Shown: positions 33,639-43,606 of the stretch, piece after piece
How the letters are laid out: every line of letters starts with the position of its first letter
How positions within the stretch are numbered: position 1 is the stretch's first letter
Assembly: GCA_035505915.1 (NCBI GenBank)
Contig: DATJQI010000064.1
Location: forward strand, 1 to 49,038
Reading direction: 5' to 3'
DNA: 49,038 nucleotides
Source: 40CM-2-70-7 sp035505915
GTDB taxonomy: Bacteria; Gemmatimonadota; Gemmatimonadetes; Gemmatimonadales; GWC2-71-9
The notes under the pieces: model-generated
Told to the model about the DNA's origin: nothing
Databases searched by the model: none
Seen by the model: the letters and a program-made list of their open reading frames with translations, nothing else
Made by a program: the position numbers and the translations under genes

Positions 33639-34882
33639 GCCGCCTCCAGAACGACCACGGTTTCGACGTGAGCGGTCTGCGGGAAGAGATCGAAGGCCTT
33701 CACCCCGCTCACGCGATAGTTGGTGGACAGCCGGGAGAGATCACGGGCCAGCGTGGCGGGATCACACGAGATGTAGACCAGCCGCGGGACCGGCTCGCCC
33801 GTCAGGCGCAGCGTGACATCCCAGTGGAGTCCCGACCGCGGAGGGTTCACCACCACCGCCGCCGGCGGCTCCCCGAGGCTCGGCAGGACATCCTCGGCTT
33901 TCCCCGCGATGAACCGGATCCGTTCGCTTCCCGGCTCGGTGCGCGCGCGCGCCCAGGAGATGGCCTTCTCATCCGCGTCCACGCTCACCACGGCGGCCCC
34001 GCCCGCGGCCAGAAGCACCGCGGTGTCGCCGATGCCTCCGTAGAGATCCCAGGCCGCCTGTCCCGCGAGCGAGCCCAGCTGCTCCACGGCCCAGGCACGC
34101 GCGAGGGCGCCCATTTCGGGATGCACCTGCTCGAACGCCGTGGCCGGAAATCCCGTCGCGGGACCCGCCATCACCCGGGCGGCGCCGTCCTCCGGCTGCC
34201 ACCAGCACACCACTTCACCCTCGGCGGCGAGCGCCTCCCGCAGATCGCCGGCGCGGAGCCATGGCTCGCCGGCCGACTCCACCACCACGTGCCGGCGTCC
34301 CTCCCGGTCCAGCCGGAGCGTGACGTGGCTCGCGCGCTCGGGGAGCAGATCGAGGTGCCCCAGGAACCGGCGCCAGAGCGCCATCAGCCGGAGATCGGCG
34401 ATATGACAGTCGCGCAAGGGGAAGACGGCGTTCGGGCGGTTGCGGGGATGAAACCCCACGGTCACACCTTTCCCACCGGGGCGGACCGCGAGGGTGACCT
34501 TGGCGCGGTAGCGCCATTCTTCGGCGGCCTCGACGATCTCCGGATCGGGGAGAGCGAGCTTCCCGATGCGGCGGAGCGCCTCGCCCACGATCGATCGCTT
34601 GGCCGCGAGCTGCGCGTCGTATGACAAGTGCTGGAGCTGGCACCCGCCGCACGCGTCGTCCAGGTAGTGCCGGCACGCCGGTACGACGCGGGCGGGGCCC
34701 GCCGCGACGATCTCAGCGATTTCCCCGCGCGCGAAGTTCTTCCGGCGCTCGAGCGACCGGGGATCGAGCAGGACCTGCTCCCCGGGCGCGCTCCGGGGCA
34801 CGAACACCGCGCGCCCGTCCTCGAGCCGGCCCACGCCGTCTCCCCCGCCGGCAATCGAGGTGATCGTGACCAGCTCGCTCAC
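33635..34882 (-). CDS. 23S rRNA (uracil-5-)-methyltransferase, RlmD/RumA-like
   Basis: SAM-dependent m5U methyltransferase of the TrmA/RlmC/RlmD group. 415 residues: N-terminal TRAM domain (about 1-60), [4Fe-4S] ligands C70, C78, C81 (ACGGCQLQH) and C159, SAM site WDLYGGIGDTAVLLA, NPPRSGL, nucleophile C373 in YISCDPATLARDL, and a C-terminal QTAHVETVVVL. All catalytic residues are present. RlmC or another uracil target is possible. It is unusual that it sits between the two halves of the carboxylase alpha function; overlaps of 4 bp join it to both neighbours. Confidence 0.92.
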   Translation of the reverse strand: MSELVTITSIAGGGDGVGRLEDGRAVFVPRSAPGEQVLLDPRSLERRKNFARGEIAEIVAAGPARVVPACRHYLDDACGGCQLQHLSYDAQLAAKRSIVGEALRRIGKLALPDPEIVEAAEEWRYRAKVTLAVRPGGKGVTVGFHPRNRPNAVFPLRDCHIADLRLMALWRRFLGHLDLLPERASHVTLRLDREGRRHVVVESAGEPWLRAGDLREALAAEGEVVCWWQPEDGAARVMAGPATGFPATAFEQVHPEMGALARAWAVEQLGSLAGQAAWDLYGGIGDTAVLLAAGGAAVVSVDADEKAISWARARTEPGSERIRFIAGKAEDVLPSLGEPPAAVVVNPPRSGLHWDVTLRLTGEPVPRLVYISCDPATLARDLSRLSTNYRVSGVKAFDLFPQTAHVETVVVLEAA

Positions 34883-36396
34883 AGCCCGATGCCCTCACGT
34901 CTCGCGGCACTAAGCCAAGGTCCGGACGGAGCAGACGGCTCCCGGCTCCCGGCTCCCGTTCTTCCCCCCGTCCGCCGCTCATCGGCGAGCAGGGCGGCCG
35001 TGACGGCCAGGGGGATCGCCAGGTGAGCCGGCACCGGATCCGCCAGGAGCGTCTCCGCCCGCCGGTCCAGATAGCCGATGTCGATGGCGCCGGCGCGGAA
35101 CTCCGGGTCGGCGAGGACGCGGAGGTGGAAGGCCTGGGAGGTCGGGAGTCCCACGATCACGAGCTCCCGGAGCGCCCGCCCCATCCGCGCCAGCGCCGAC
35201 TCCCGCGTCTCGCCCCAGACAATGAGCTTGGCGATGAGGGGATCGTAGTGCAGCGTCACTTCGTTGCCCGCCTCCACGCCGCCGTCCCACCGCACGCCCG
35301 GCCCCGCCGGCACCCGCAGATACCGCACCACGCCGGTGGCCGGCAGGAATCCGTTGAACGGGTCTTCGGCCGTGATGCGGCACTCGATGGCGTGACCCCG
35401 GGGCTCCAGCGCTCCGCGGTGCACCCGCATCGGGTGGCCCATCGCGATCCGCAGCTGCTCCCGCACCAGGTCCACGCCGTACACCAGCTCGGTGACGGGA
35501 TGCTCGACCTGGATGCGCGTGTTCATCTCCAGGAAGTAGAACTCCCCGGACGCCGCCAGCAGGAACTCGATCGTGCCGGCGCCGACGTATCCCACCGCCG
35601 ATGCCGCCGCGGTCGCGGCTTCCCCCATCCGGCGCCGGAGCGCCGGCGTCACCGCCACCGAGGGCGCCTCTTCGATCAACTTCTGATGGCGCCGCTGGAT
35701 GCTGCACTCCCGCTCCCCCAGCGCCACCACCCGCCCGTGGGTGTCGCCCAGCACCTGGATTTCGACGTGGCGCGGGCGCTCGATGAACTTTTCGAGGTAG
35801 ACGCTGCCGTCCCCGAATGCCTTGAGGGCCTCGCTCCGGGCCCCCTCGAAGGCCGCCGCGGTCTCCTCCGGCGTGCGGACCAGCCGCATCCCCTTCCCGC
35901 CCCCTCCGGCCGCCGCCTTCAGCAACACGGGGAACCCGATCCGCTCGGCTTCCCGGCGGGCTTCGCCCGCGTCCTTCAGGGGCGTGGTGATCCCCGGGAC
36001 GATGGGAACGCCCGCCTGCTGCATCCGGCGCCGGGCCTCGGTCTTGTCTCCCATCGCCTTGATGGCCGAGGCGGACGGCCCGATGAACGTGAGCCCGGCG
36101 TCTGCGACGGCGGCGGCGAACGGCGCCCGCTCGGAGAGAAAGCCGTACCCCGGATGGATCGCCTGGCAGCCCGTATCCCGGGCGGCGGCGACGAGCTTGG
36201 CGATGTTGAGATATGACTCGGCCGCGGGTGCCGGGCCCAGTGCCACGGCACGGGTCGCCGCGCGGACGTGGGGCGAGAGCCGGTCGGCGTCGGAGTACAC
36301 GGCGACCGATTCCAGCCCCTCTTCGTGGCAGGCGCGGATGATCCGGAGCGCGATCTCGCCCCGGTTCGCGACCAGCACGCGTTTCAGGTCCGGCAT
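34879..36396 (-). CDS. accC: Acyl-CoA carboxylase, biotin carboxylase subunit
   Basis: ATP-dependent carboxylation of biotin. 505 residues: RVLVANRGEIALRIIRACHE, HPGYGFLSERAPFA, AAAGGGGKGMRLV (ATP loop), EMNTRIQVEHPVTE, and ECRITAEDPFNGFLPATG. The catalytic core ends near residue 445; the remainder is divergent and finishes in GAGSREPSAPSG, encoded by a GGGAGCC repeat. With the pccB-like gene it fits a propionyl/acetyl-CoA carboxylase alpha chain whose biotin domain is a separate gene. It could also serve accD; the context favours the former. ATG 36396 overlaps the TPR-like gene by 13 bp. Confidence 0.94.
   Translation of the reverse strand: MPDLKRVLVANRGEIALRIIRACHEEGLESVAVYSDADRLSPHVRAATRAVALGPAPAAESYLNIAKLVAAARDTGCQAIHPGYGFLSERAPFAAAVADAGLTFIGPSASAIKAMGDKTEARRRMQQAGVPIVPGITTPLKDAGEARREAERIGFPVLLKAAAGGGGKGMRLVRTPEETAAAFEGARSEALKAFGDGSVYLEKFIERPRHVEIQVLGDTHGRVVALGERECSIQRRHQKLIEEAPSVAVTPALRRRMGEAATAAASAVGYVGAGTIEFLLAASGEFYFLEMNTRIQVEHPVTELVYGVDLVREQLRIAMGHPMRVHRGALEPRGHAIECRITAEDPFNGFLPATGVVRYLRVPAGPGVRWDGGVEAGNEVTLHYDPLIAKLIVWGETRESALARMGRALRELVIVGLPTSQAFHLRVLADPEFRAGAIDIGYLDRRAETLLADPVPAHLAIPLAVTAALLADERRTGGRTGAGSREPSAPSGPWLSAARREGIGL
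34937..34959 (-). repeat. GGGAGCC triplicate repeat in the accC 3' end
   Basis: On the + strand GGCTCCCGGCTCCCGGCTCC, three head-to-tail copies of 7 bp. Read in frame as AGSREPS near the C-terminus of the biotin carboxylase. Confidence 0.6.
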
Positions 36397-37314
36397 CCGG
36401 TCTTGGCCCGCGGGACTCCGTAGATCGCCAACCCCCCGCAGAGCGACGGCGCGAGCCGGGCGGCGTGGCGATAGATGTCGAGGGCGAACCGGGCCCACGG
36501 ATCGTTCGCGTCGATCCCGAACTTGAGCGCGGCGAACACGAAGTCCGTCGCGGGCACCTTGGCCGCCGTGCCCGCATCCTTGCCCGCGATCCACACGAGC
36601 GGCCGCACCTGCCACGTGATCCGCCCGTGGCCTCCCGGCGGCGCGCCGAACTCCGCGCCGGCGCATACCGGGCGCGTGGCGGCGAGCGCCAGAATCCGCT
36701 CGGCGGTGGACGCCGGGCCCGGGGGCGGCCGCTTGAGGCCCGCGTCGCGGGCCGCGCGCGCGGCGAACACCGAGTCCCGGCGGTAGCGGTCTATGGGCAG
36801 GGGCAGGACGTCGGGGCGGATGCCGTGATTGAACCGCAGCAAGTCGATGGCCCCGGTCACCACCTCGTTGGCGGTGAACAGTACGGCCCGGGGCGGGCAC
36901 GCACGCAGAAGATTCTCCGCGAGCTCCTCGAGCACCGGCGGCAGGCGCGACCCGCCCGGCACTTTGGCCCAGACGGCCGTGACCGCCGCCGTATCTCCCA
37001 GCTCCCATTCGAGCTCGCCCAGCCGGGCGCGCGCCAGCACGCGGAACGTCGCCGCCGAGTCTCCCAGGCCGAGGCCCGGCCGGAGCTCCACCGCCCGTCC
37101 CAGGGCCCGCTCGGCGCCGAGCAGTGTGTTCGCGGCCCAGAGCGTGTCCGGGGGGCCGGCGTGGACGTGATACGCCTCGGAGGCCTGGATCTCCGCGCGG
37201 CCCAGGGCCATCCAGGCCACCGCGTCTCCGGAGTCGTGTGCCACGCGGTTGGCGAGCACGGCGAGCGATTCCGGAGACGGCACCTGCCCCTGGGCCAGGG
37301 CGGCGAGCAGCGCG

Positions 37315-37334
<20 letters not shown>
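36384..37334 (-). CDS. Secreted TPR-like protein of unknown function
   Basis: 316 residues. Hydrophobic N-terminus (MAAFLYSALLAALAQGQVPS) that may be a signal peptide, then helical repeats of TPR character (VAWMALGRAEIQASEAYHV, ERALGRAVELRPGLGL, RVLARARLGELEWELGD). No enzyme motif seen. I cannot name a family. It overlaps both carboxylase genes (20 bp with the beta chain, 13 bp with accC), so it is co-expressed with them. Whether it has anything to do with the carboxylase is unknown; a secreted protein would not reach it. Confidence 0.75.
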
Positions 37335-38838
<1,504 letters not shown>

Positions 38839-38856
38839 GGAAGCAGAATCTACTAC

Positions 38857-38951
38857 TAGACGCGCAGACGCACAGATGGTGGGTTGACAAAGGGGGACAG
38901 GAATTCCTGTCCCCCCTGATCCTGCATCCCATCTGTGCGTCTGTGCGTCTA
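38857..38951. repeat. Nested inverted repeats between rpsA and the carboxylase beta gene
   Basis: Outer arms 38857-38879 (TAGACGCGCAGACGCACAGA and on) and 38929-38951 are complementary over 23 bp with one mismatch. Inside the 49-bp loop sits a perfect 24-bp palindrome at 38892-38915. The DNA can form a double-stem cruciform, and in RNA it could end or stabilise the rpsA transcript. Confidence 0.75.
38892..38915. repeat. Perfect 24-bp palindrome
   Basis: Half-site GGGGGACAGGAA, centred on GAATTC and completed by its exact complement. There is no loop, so as RNA only an inner-looped stem of about 10 bp can form. It may act as terminator for rpsA or as a protein-binding or mobile palindromic repeat. 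Confidence 0.75.
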
Positions 38952-39002
38952 GCTTGTCGCGTCTGTGCGTCTAGCTTGTCGCGTCTGTGCGTCTAGCTTG
39001 TC
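38937..39002 (-). repeat. Three perfect 22-bp tandem repeats at the rpsA 3' end
   Basis: Unit on the + strand GCGTCTGTGCGTCTAGCTTG plus TC, exactly repeated at 38937, 38959 and 38981. The unit contains CTA, so each copy carries a TAG on the rpsA strand; the copy nearest rpsA supplies its final Thr-Ser and stop. Confidence 0.85.
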
Positions 39003-40708
39003 GGTCCTGCTTCCGGCGCCGGTCCCTCTTCTTCCTTCGGGAAACCCGTGGCCGCGAGGACGATCCGATGATGAATGGGATCGACTTCGAGGACCGAGAC
39101 CTCCACGGCCTGGCCTTCCTTCACCGCCTCGGCGGGATCCTGAATGTCCGGGATGCCGAGCTGCGACATCGGGATGAAGCCCTCGATGTCGTTGCCGAGA
39201 TCGACGACGACGCCCTTGTCCATCAGCCGGACCACGCGGCCGCGCATCTGCGTGCCCACGGGGTACGTCTCGCCGATGCGGAGCCACGGATCTTCCTCGG
39301 CCTGCTTCAGGCCGAGCGAGATCCGCTTGTTCTCGGCGTCCACGTTCAGGATCAGGACCGTGACGGTGTCCCCCTTCTTCAGCATCTCGGAGGGGTGCTG
39401 CACCCGCTTGGTCAAGGACATGTCGGAGATATGGATCAGGCCGTCGATGCCGGGCTCGATTTCCACGAACGCGCCGAACGAGGTGAGGTTGCGCACCTTG
39501 CCGGTGATCCGGGTGCCGACGGGATACTTCTGCGGGAGCGCCATCCACGGGTCCTGCTCGGTCTGCTTCATCCCGAGCGAGATCTTCTCTTCGGTCTCGT
39601 CGACCTTGAGGACCACCGCTTCGATGGACTCGCCGATCGAGACGACCTTGGACGGATGGCGGACGTTGCGCGTCCAGCTCATCTCGGAGATGTGCACCAG
39701 GCCTTCGATGCCCGGCTCGAGCTCCACGAACGCGCCGTAGTTGGTGATCGAGACCACCTTGCCCTGCACCCGCGTGCCCACGGGGTACTTGGCGGCGACG
39801 TTCTGCCAGGGATACGACTGGAGCTGCTTCAGACCGAGCGAAATGCGCTCGCGCTCCCAGTCGATGTCGAGGATCTTGACCTCGAGCTCCTGGCCGATCG
39901 ACACCATCTCGGACGGATGTGAGACCCGTCCGTAGCTCATGTCGGTGATGTGCAGCAGGCCGTCCACGCCGCCCAGGTCGATGAAGGCGCCGAAGTCCGT
40001 GATGTTCTTCACCACGCCCTTCCGCACCTGGCCCACCTGCAGCTCCTTCATCAGGACGTCGCGCTTGGTGCGCCGCTCGGCCTCGAGCAGCACGCGGCGG
40101 CTGACCACGATGTTCCGGCGCCGCTTGTTGAGCTTGATGATCTTGAACTCGAAGCTCTGGCCCAGGAGCTCGTCGATGTTCGGCACGCGCCGCAGGGCGA
40201 TCTGGCTGCCCGGCAGGAACGCGTCCACGCCCATCAGGTCGACCACCACCCCGCCCTTGATCTTCTTGATCAGGGTCCCGTGGACCGGCTCGTCCTTCTC
40301 GTGGGCTTCGCGGATCTTTTCCCAGACCCGCATGAAGTCGGCTTTCTTCTTCGAGAGGACCACCGCGCCTTCCTGGTCCTCAAGGTGCTCGAGGAAGACT
40401 TCGATTTCATCGCCTTCTTTGAGGCTCTTCGGGTCCTTGAACTCGTCGATCGGAACGGCGCCCTCGGACTTGAAGCCGACGTCGAGAATGACGGCGGCGT
40501 CGGTCACCCGGAGCACCTTGGATTTCACGATTTCGCCCTCTTCGATGTTCGAGAGGGTGCCTTCGTACAGCTCCGTCATCTTCGCGATGTCGTCGGCGGA
40601 ATACTCTTCGTGCAGATCGGACCGGACGCGGAGGACGGAGTGCGTGTTCGACTTTTTGGGAGACGGTTCGGCGGGAGAGTCTTCGAGATCCTGCGCTTCA
40701 ACCTGCAT
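38993..40708 (-). CDS. rpsA: 30S ribosomal protein S1
   Basis: Binds mRNA and brings it to the ribosome. 571 residues with six S1 domains; the first two are divergent (GEIVKSKVLRVTDAAVILDV, GTLIKKIKGGVVVDLMGVDA), the middle three strongly alike (GVVKNITDFGAFIDLGGVDG, GKVVSITNYGAFVELEPGIE, GKVRNLTSFGAFVEIEPGID) and the last weaker. ATG 40708; upstream in-frame starts add only non-family residues. The last codons and stop lie in a 22-bp tandem repeat. Follows cmk as in many bacteria. Confidence 0.97.
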   Translation of the reverse strand: MQVEAQDLEDSPAEPSPKKSNTHSVLRVRSDLHEEYSADDIAKMTELYEGTLSNIEEGEIVKSKVLRVTDAAVILDVGFKSEGAVPIDEFKDPKSLKEGDEIEVFLEHLEDQEGAVVLSKKKADFMRVWEKIREAHEKDEPVHGTLIKKIKGGVVVDLMGVDAFLPGSQIALRRVPNIDELLGQSFEFKIIKLNKRRRNIVVSRRVLLEAERRTKRDVLMKELQVGQVRKGVVKNITDFGAFIDLGGVDGLLHITDMSYGRVSHPSEMVSIGQELEVKILDIDWERERISLGLKQLQSYPWQNVAAKYPVGTRVQGKVVSITNYGAFVELEPGIEGLVHISEMSWTRNVRHPSKVVSIGESIEAVVLKVDETEEKISLGMKQTEQDPWMALPQKYPVGTRITGKVRNLTSFGAFVEIEPGIDGLIHISDMSLTKRVQHPSEMLKKGDTVTVLILNVDAENKRISLGLKQAEEDPWLRIGETYPVGTQMRGRVVRLMDKGVVVDLGNDIEGFIPMSQLGIPDIQDPAEAVKEGQAVEVSVLEVDPIHHRIVLAATGFPKEEEGPAPEAGPTS

Positions 40709-40750
40709 TGACGACCACCTGGGTTGGGTTGTGGGTTTGAGGATTCGCCT

Positions 40751-40769
40751 TCCGGGGCCTATCCCCGGA
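40751..40769 (-). terminator. Hairpin between cmk and rpsA
   Basis: TCCGGGG, 5-nt loop, CCCCGGA: a perfect 7-bp stem, no T-run. May reduce read-through or protect the cmk 3' end. The rest of the 82-bp gap carries no clear promoter. Confidence 0.45.
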
Positions 40770-40790
40770 GCGCGCAAACCGGACGGGAAC

Positions 40791-41474
40791 CTAGTGGGGC
40801 AGCCGCTCCCGCGCCAGCGCCACCACGCGGGCCACCTGTTCGTCGAACGACAGACGCGTCGAATCGAGAATCATCGCGTCCGGCGCCGGCCGGAGCGGCG
40901 CCACGGCCCGCTTCGAGTCGGCCTCGTCCCGGGCGGCCAGGGCCTGGGATTCCCGCGCGGCGACCTCCGGGTCGAGCCGCTCGCCCCGCTGCGTCAGCCG
41001 CCGCCGGACCCGCTCGTCGGGCGTCGCCGTGAGAAACACCTTCACCGGAGCGTCCGGGAACACCACGGTGCCGATGTCCCGTCCATCCACCACCACGCCG
41101 GCGGGGTGCTCTTCGGCCGCGCGCCGCTGCCGGGCGTTCACCCACGTCCGGACCGCGGGGAGCGCCGCGAGCTCGGAGACCCGCGCGGTGACCCGCTCCG
41201 AGCGGATCGCCTGCGCCGCATCCACGCCGGACACCTCGGGGCGGAACTCGTTCCCGACCAGGACCAGGCGGACCGGCAGATCGTCGGCCAGTGCCACGAT
41301 CCTGGTCTCGGACCACTCGGCGGGCCCCAGCCGGTCGAGCGCGGCCAGGGTCAGGGCGCGGTACAAGGCGCCCGAGTCGAGATGCGTCCACCCCAGCGCC
41401 CGGGCCACGGCCTTGGCCGTGGACGACTTGCCCGAGGCGGCGGGCCCGTCAATCGCGACGACGCGCGGCGCCAC
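40791..41474 (-). CDS. cmk: Cytidylate kinase
   Basis: Phosphorylates CMP and dCMP. 227 residues: P-loop AIDGPAASGKSSTAKAVA, LDSGALYRALTLAAL, VVDGRDIGTVVFPDAPVKVF, and the lid RDEADSKRAVAPLRPAPDA. GTG start at 41474 overlaps the end of aroA by 26 bp. Part of the conserved aroA-cmk-rpsA cluster. Confidence 0.97.
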   Translation of the reverse strand: MAPRVVAIDGPAASGKSSTAKAVARALGWTHLDSGALYRALTLAALDRLGPAEWSETRIVALADDLPVRLVLVGNEFRPEVSGVDAAQAIRSERVTARVSELAALPAVRTWVNARQRRAAEEHPAGVVVDGRDIGTVVFPDAPVKVFLTATPDERVRRRLTQRGERLDPEVAARESQALAARDEADSKRAVAPLRPAPDAMILDSTRLSFDEQVARVVALARERLPH

Positions 41475-42723
41475 CGATCCTCCGGAGATCCGTGAAGAAT
41501 CCAGGATAACTCACCGCCACGGACTTGCGCTCGGAGAGCGTCACCCGGGCTCCCGGCACGCGGCCGAGGACGGTGAACGCCATCGCCAGGCGGTGATCCC
41601 CCGCGGTGTCGACTCTCCCTACCGGCGGGCGGTCACTGCCCCGGACCAGGAGGTCGTCCCCCTGCACCTCGGCATCGCCGCCGAGCGCGCGCACGTTCCG
41701 GGCGATCATCTCGAGCCGGTCACTCTCCTTCACCCGCAGCTCCCCCACGCCCCGGAATACGGTCTCCCCGGCGGCCCGGCTGGCGAGCACGGCGAGCATG
41801 GGGACCTCGTCCACGAGGGACGGGATTTCACCGGGCGTCACCACCGTGCCCGCGAGCGACGAGGGGCCCGACACGAGATCCGCCACCGGCTCGGCCCCCG
41901 ACATCCGCTCCCCGGTGACGTCGACCCGGGCCCCCATCCGCGCCAGAACGGACAGGAACCCGGTGCGGCCCGGATTCACGCACACGTTGTGGATCACGAG
42001 CTCGCCGCGCTCGGCCAGCACCGCGGCCGCGACCAGAAACGCCGCCGACGACGGATCCCCCGGCACGTCGAGCGCGAATCCCTCGATGACATTGTGCGAC
42101 GGCTCGTAACTGACCCCTGACCCCTGACCCCTGATCACTTCTCCCAGCCACTCCAGCATCCGCTCCGTGTGATCCCGCGACGGCTGCGGCTCCACGACCG
42201 TCACCGGCACACCGGCCGTCAATCCCGCGAGCAGGAGCGCGCTCTTCACCTGCGCGGAAGCCACCGGCGACCGGTATTCGATGTCGTGCAGCCGCCCGCC
42301 CCGGAGCGTCGCCGGGAGCGTGCCGGCCGTCGATTCGTCGATCCGCGCGCCCATCTCGCGCAGCGGGCCGGTGACCCGGCGCATCGGTCGGCGTCGAAGG
42401 GACGCGTCCCCCGTGAGCGTGGCGTGGATCCCTTCCCCCGCCAGCATCCCGAGCAGCAGTCGCGCGGTCGTGCCGGAGTTACCGCAGTGCAACCGGGAAG
42501 CGGGAAGCGTGAAGCGGGAAGCGCGGACGGCGACGCGCGCGCCGCTCCGCACGGAGGTGACGTCGATACCGAGCTGACGCAGGACGCGCGCGGTCGATTT
42601 CACGTCGGCGCCGGGCAGGATCCCGCCGATCTCGCTCCGGCTCTTCGCCAGCGCCGCAAGGAGCAGTGCCCGGTGGGAAATGCTCTTGTCGCCGGGCGGG
42701 GTGACGGCGCCGGACACGATCAC
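41449..42723 (-). CDS. aroA: 5-enolpyruvylshikimate-3-phosphate synthase
   Basis: Shikimate pathway step from shikimate-3-phosphate and PEP. 424 residues: PPGDKSISHRALLLAALA, HCGNSGTTARLLLGMLAG (PEP loop), RRRPMRRVTGPLREMGA, FRGVGELRVKESDRLEMIA, and DHRLAMAF. The GTG overlaps the tyrA stop as GTGA. Two different repeats are embedded in frame: GGGAAGC-type at 42493-42523 (encoding RASRFTLPASRL just before the PEP loop) and GTCAGG-type at 42110-42136 (GQGSGVS). The active-site residues around them look intact. Confidence 0.96.
   Translation of the reverse strand: MIVSGAVTPPGDKSISHRALLLAALAKSRSEIGGILPGADVKSTARVLRQLGIDVTSVRSGARVAVRASRFTLPASRLHCGNSGTTARLLLGMLAGEGIHATLTGDASLRRRPMRRVTGPLREMGARIDESTAGTLPATLRGGRLHDIEYRSPVASAQVKSALLLAGLTAGVPVTVVEPQPSRDHTERMLEWLGEVIRGQGSGVSYEPSHNVIEGFALDVPGDPSSAAFLVAAAVLAERGELVIHNVCVNPGRTGFLSVLARMGARVDVTGERMSGAEPVADLVSGPSSLAGTVVTPGEIPSLVDEVPMLAVLASRAAGETVFRGVGELRVKESDRLEMIARNVRALGGDAEVQGDDLLVRGSDRPPVGRVDTAGDHRLAMAFTVLGRVPGARVTLSERKSVAVSYPGFFTDLRRIGGAARRRD
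42110..42136 (-). repeat. GTCAGG-type tandem repeat inside aroA
   Basis: On the + strand CTGACCCCTGACCCCTGACC then CCTGATC: nearly four copies of an 8-bp unit. Coding strand word GGGGTCAG, in frame, peptide RGQGSGVS. Same orientation to coding as in proS. Confidence 0.75.
42493..42523 (-). repeat. GGGAAGC-type repeat inside aroA
   Basis: On the + strand CGGGAAGCGGGAAGCGTGAA then GCGGGAAGCGC: four copies of an 8-9 bp word, in frame, just upstream of the codons for HCGNSGTT. Confidence 0.7.
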
Positions 42724-43559
42724 GACAGACCCCGCCGCCACTCGGAGGCGCGGGCGAGCCAGCTCCGCACGGCGTTCGCGTCGCCCGCCTCGAGCGCGCG
42801 TTCGAGCTCGCCGAGGGGTTCCTCGAGCGCGCGCAGCGCGGGGAGCACCTCGTCCCGGTTCAGGAGCAGAATTTCCGTCCAGAGGCGTGGCTCGCTGGCG
42901 GCCAGCCGGGTCGTGTCCCGCGCCCCGGGGCCGAGGCCCGCGCCGGGCGGGAGGTGCCGCGAGAGGTACTGGCCCAGGAGGGACGCGACGATCTGCGGCA
43001 GGTGACTCGTGACGGCGACCTGCGCGTCGTGCCGGGCGGCGTCGAGCACGACGGCCTGGGCGCCGCACACATCCTCCCAGAAATGCGCCACTTCGCGGGC
43101 CGCCGATTCCCCGCCGGCCGCGGGGGTCACGTAGACCAGGGCCCCCTGAAAGAGATCGGCCCGCGAGGCCTCGAAGCCGGTCCGCTCCGTGCCGGCGAGG
43201 GGGTGGCTTCCGGCGAACCGGCCGCCCAGTCCGAGGGACTCGGCCTTGGACACGATCGCCCGTTTGACGGAGCCGACGTCGGAGACGAGGCACCCCGGCG
43301 CGAGCCGGGGCGCCAGCCGTTCCAGGAGGTCGAGATTGGCGACGGGGGGCGCGGCGAGGATCAGAAACTCCACGCGGGAGGCGACCTCGGCGGCCGAATG
43401 CGGGGCATCGTCCAGCGCCCCCTGCTTCACCGCCGCCACCCGCTCGACCGGCTCCGGGCTCCACCCCAGCACCTGCCGGATGCCGCCGGCCTTCGCCTGG
43501 CGGGCCAGCGATCCGCCGATGGCGCCGAGGCCCAGAATGCCGAGGCGGTTGGGTCGCAT
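42720..43559 (-). CDS. tyrA: Prephenate dehydrogenase
   Basis: Oxidative decarboxylation of prephenate (or arogenate) toward tyrosine. 279 residues: Rossmann motif LGILGLGAIGGSLARQA, LILAAPPVANLDLLE, SDVGSVKRAIV, GSHPLAGTERTGFE with the catalytic His, and AVTSHLPQIVASLL. No fused chorismate mutase. ATG 43559, next to a promoter-like sequence and divergent from the response regulator. Confidence 0.95.
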   Translation of the reverse strand: MRPNRLGILGLGAIGGSLARQAKAGGIRQVLGWSPEPVERVAAVKQGALDDAPHSAAEVASRVEFLILAAPPVANLDLLERLAPRLAPGCLVSDVGSVKRAIVSKAESLGLGGRFAGSHPLAGTERTGFEASRADLFQGALVYVTPAAGGESAAREVAHFWEDVCGAQAVVLDAARHDAQVAVTSHLPQIVASLLGQYLSRHLPPGAGLGPGARDTTRLAASEPRLWTEILLLNRDEVLPALRALEEPLGELERALEAGDANAVRSWLARASEWRRGLS

Positions 43560-43567
43560 CGAGGCGA

Positions 43568-43597
43568 AATGTAGGTATTGTGAGAAGGTTCGACCAA
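43568..43597 (-). promoter_or_regulatory. Promoter-like sequence for tyrA-aroA-cmk
   Basis: Leftward TTGGTC, 18-bp spacer, TACATT, ending 8 bp before ATG 43559. With no Shine-Dalgarno sequence present, a leaderless start is possible, as for dusB. Confidence 0.4.
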
Positions 43598-43606
43598 GGG
43601 GCGGGA

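Noticed and set aside
38937..39002. CRISPR-like array of three direct repeats
   Set aside because: The 22-bp units are head to tail with no spacers and no cas genes are present; it is a tandem repeat.
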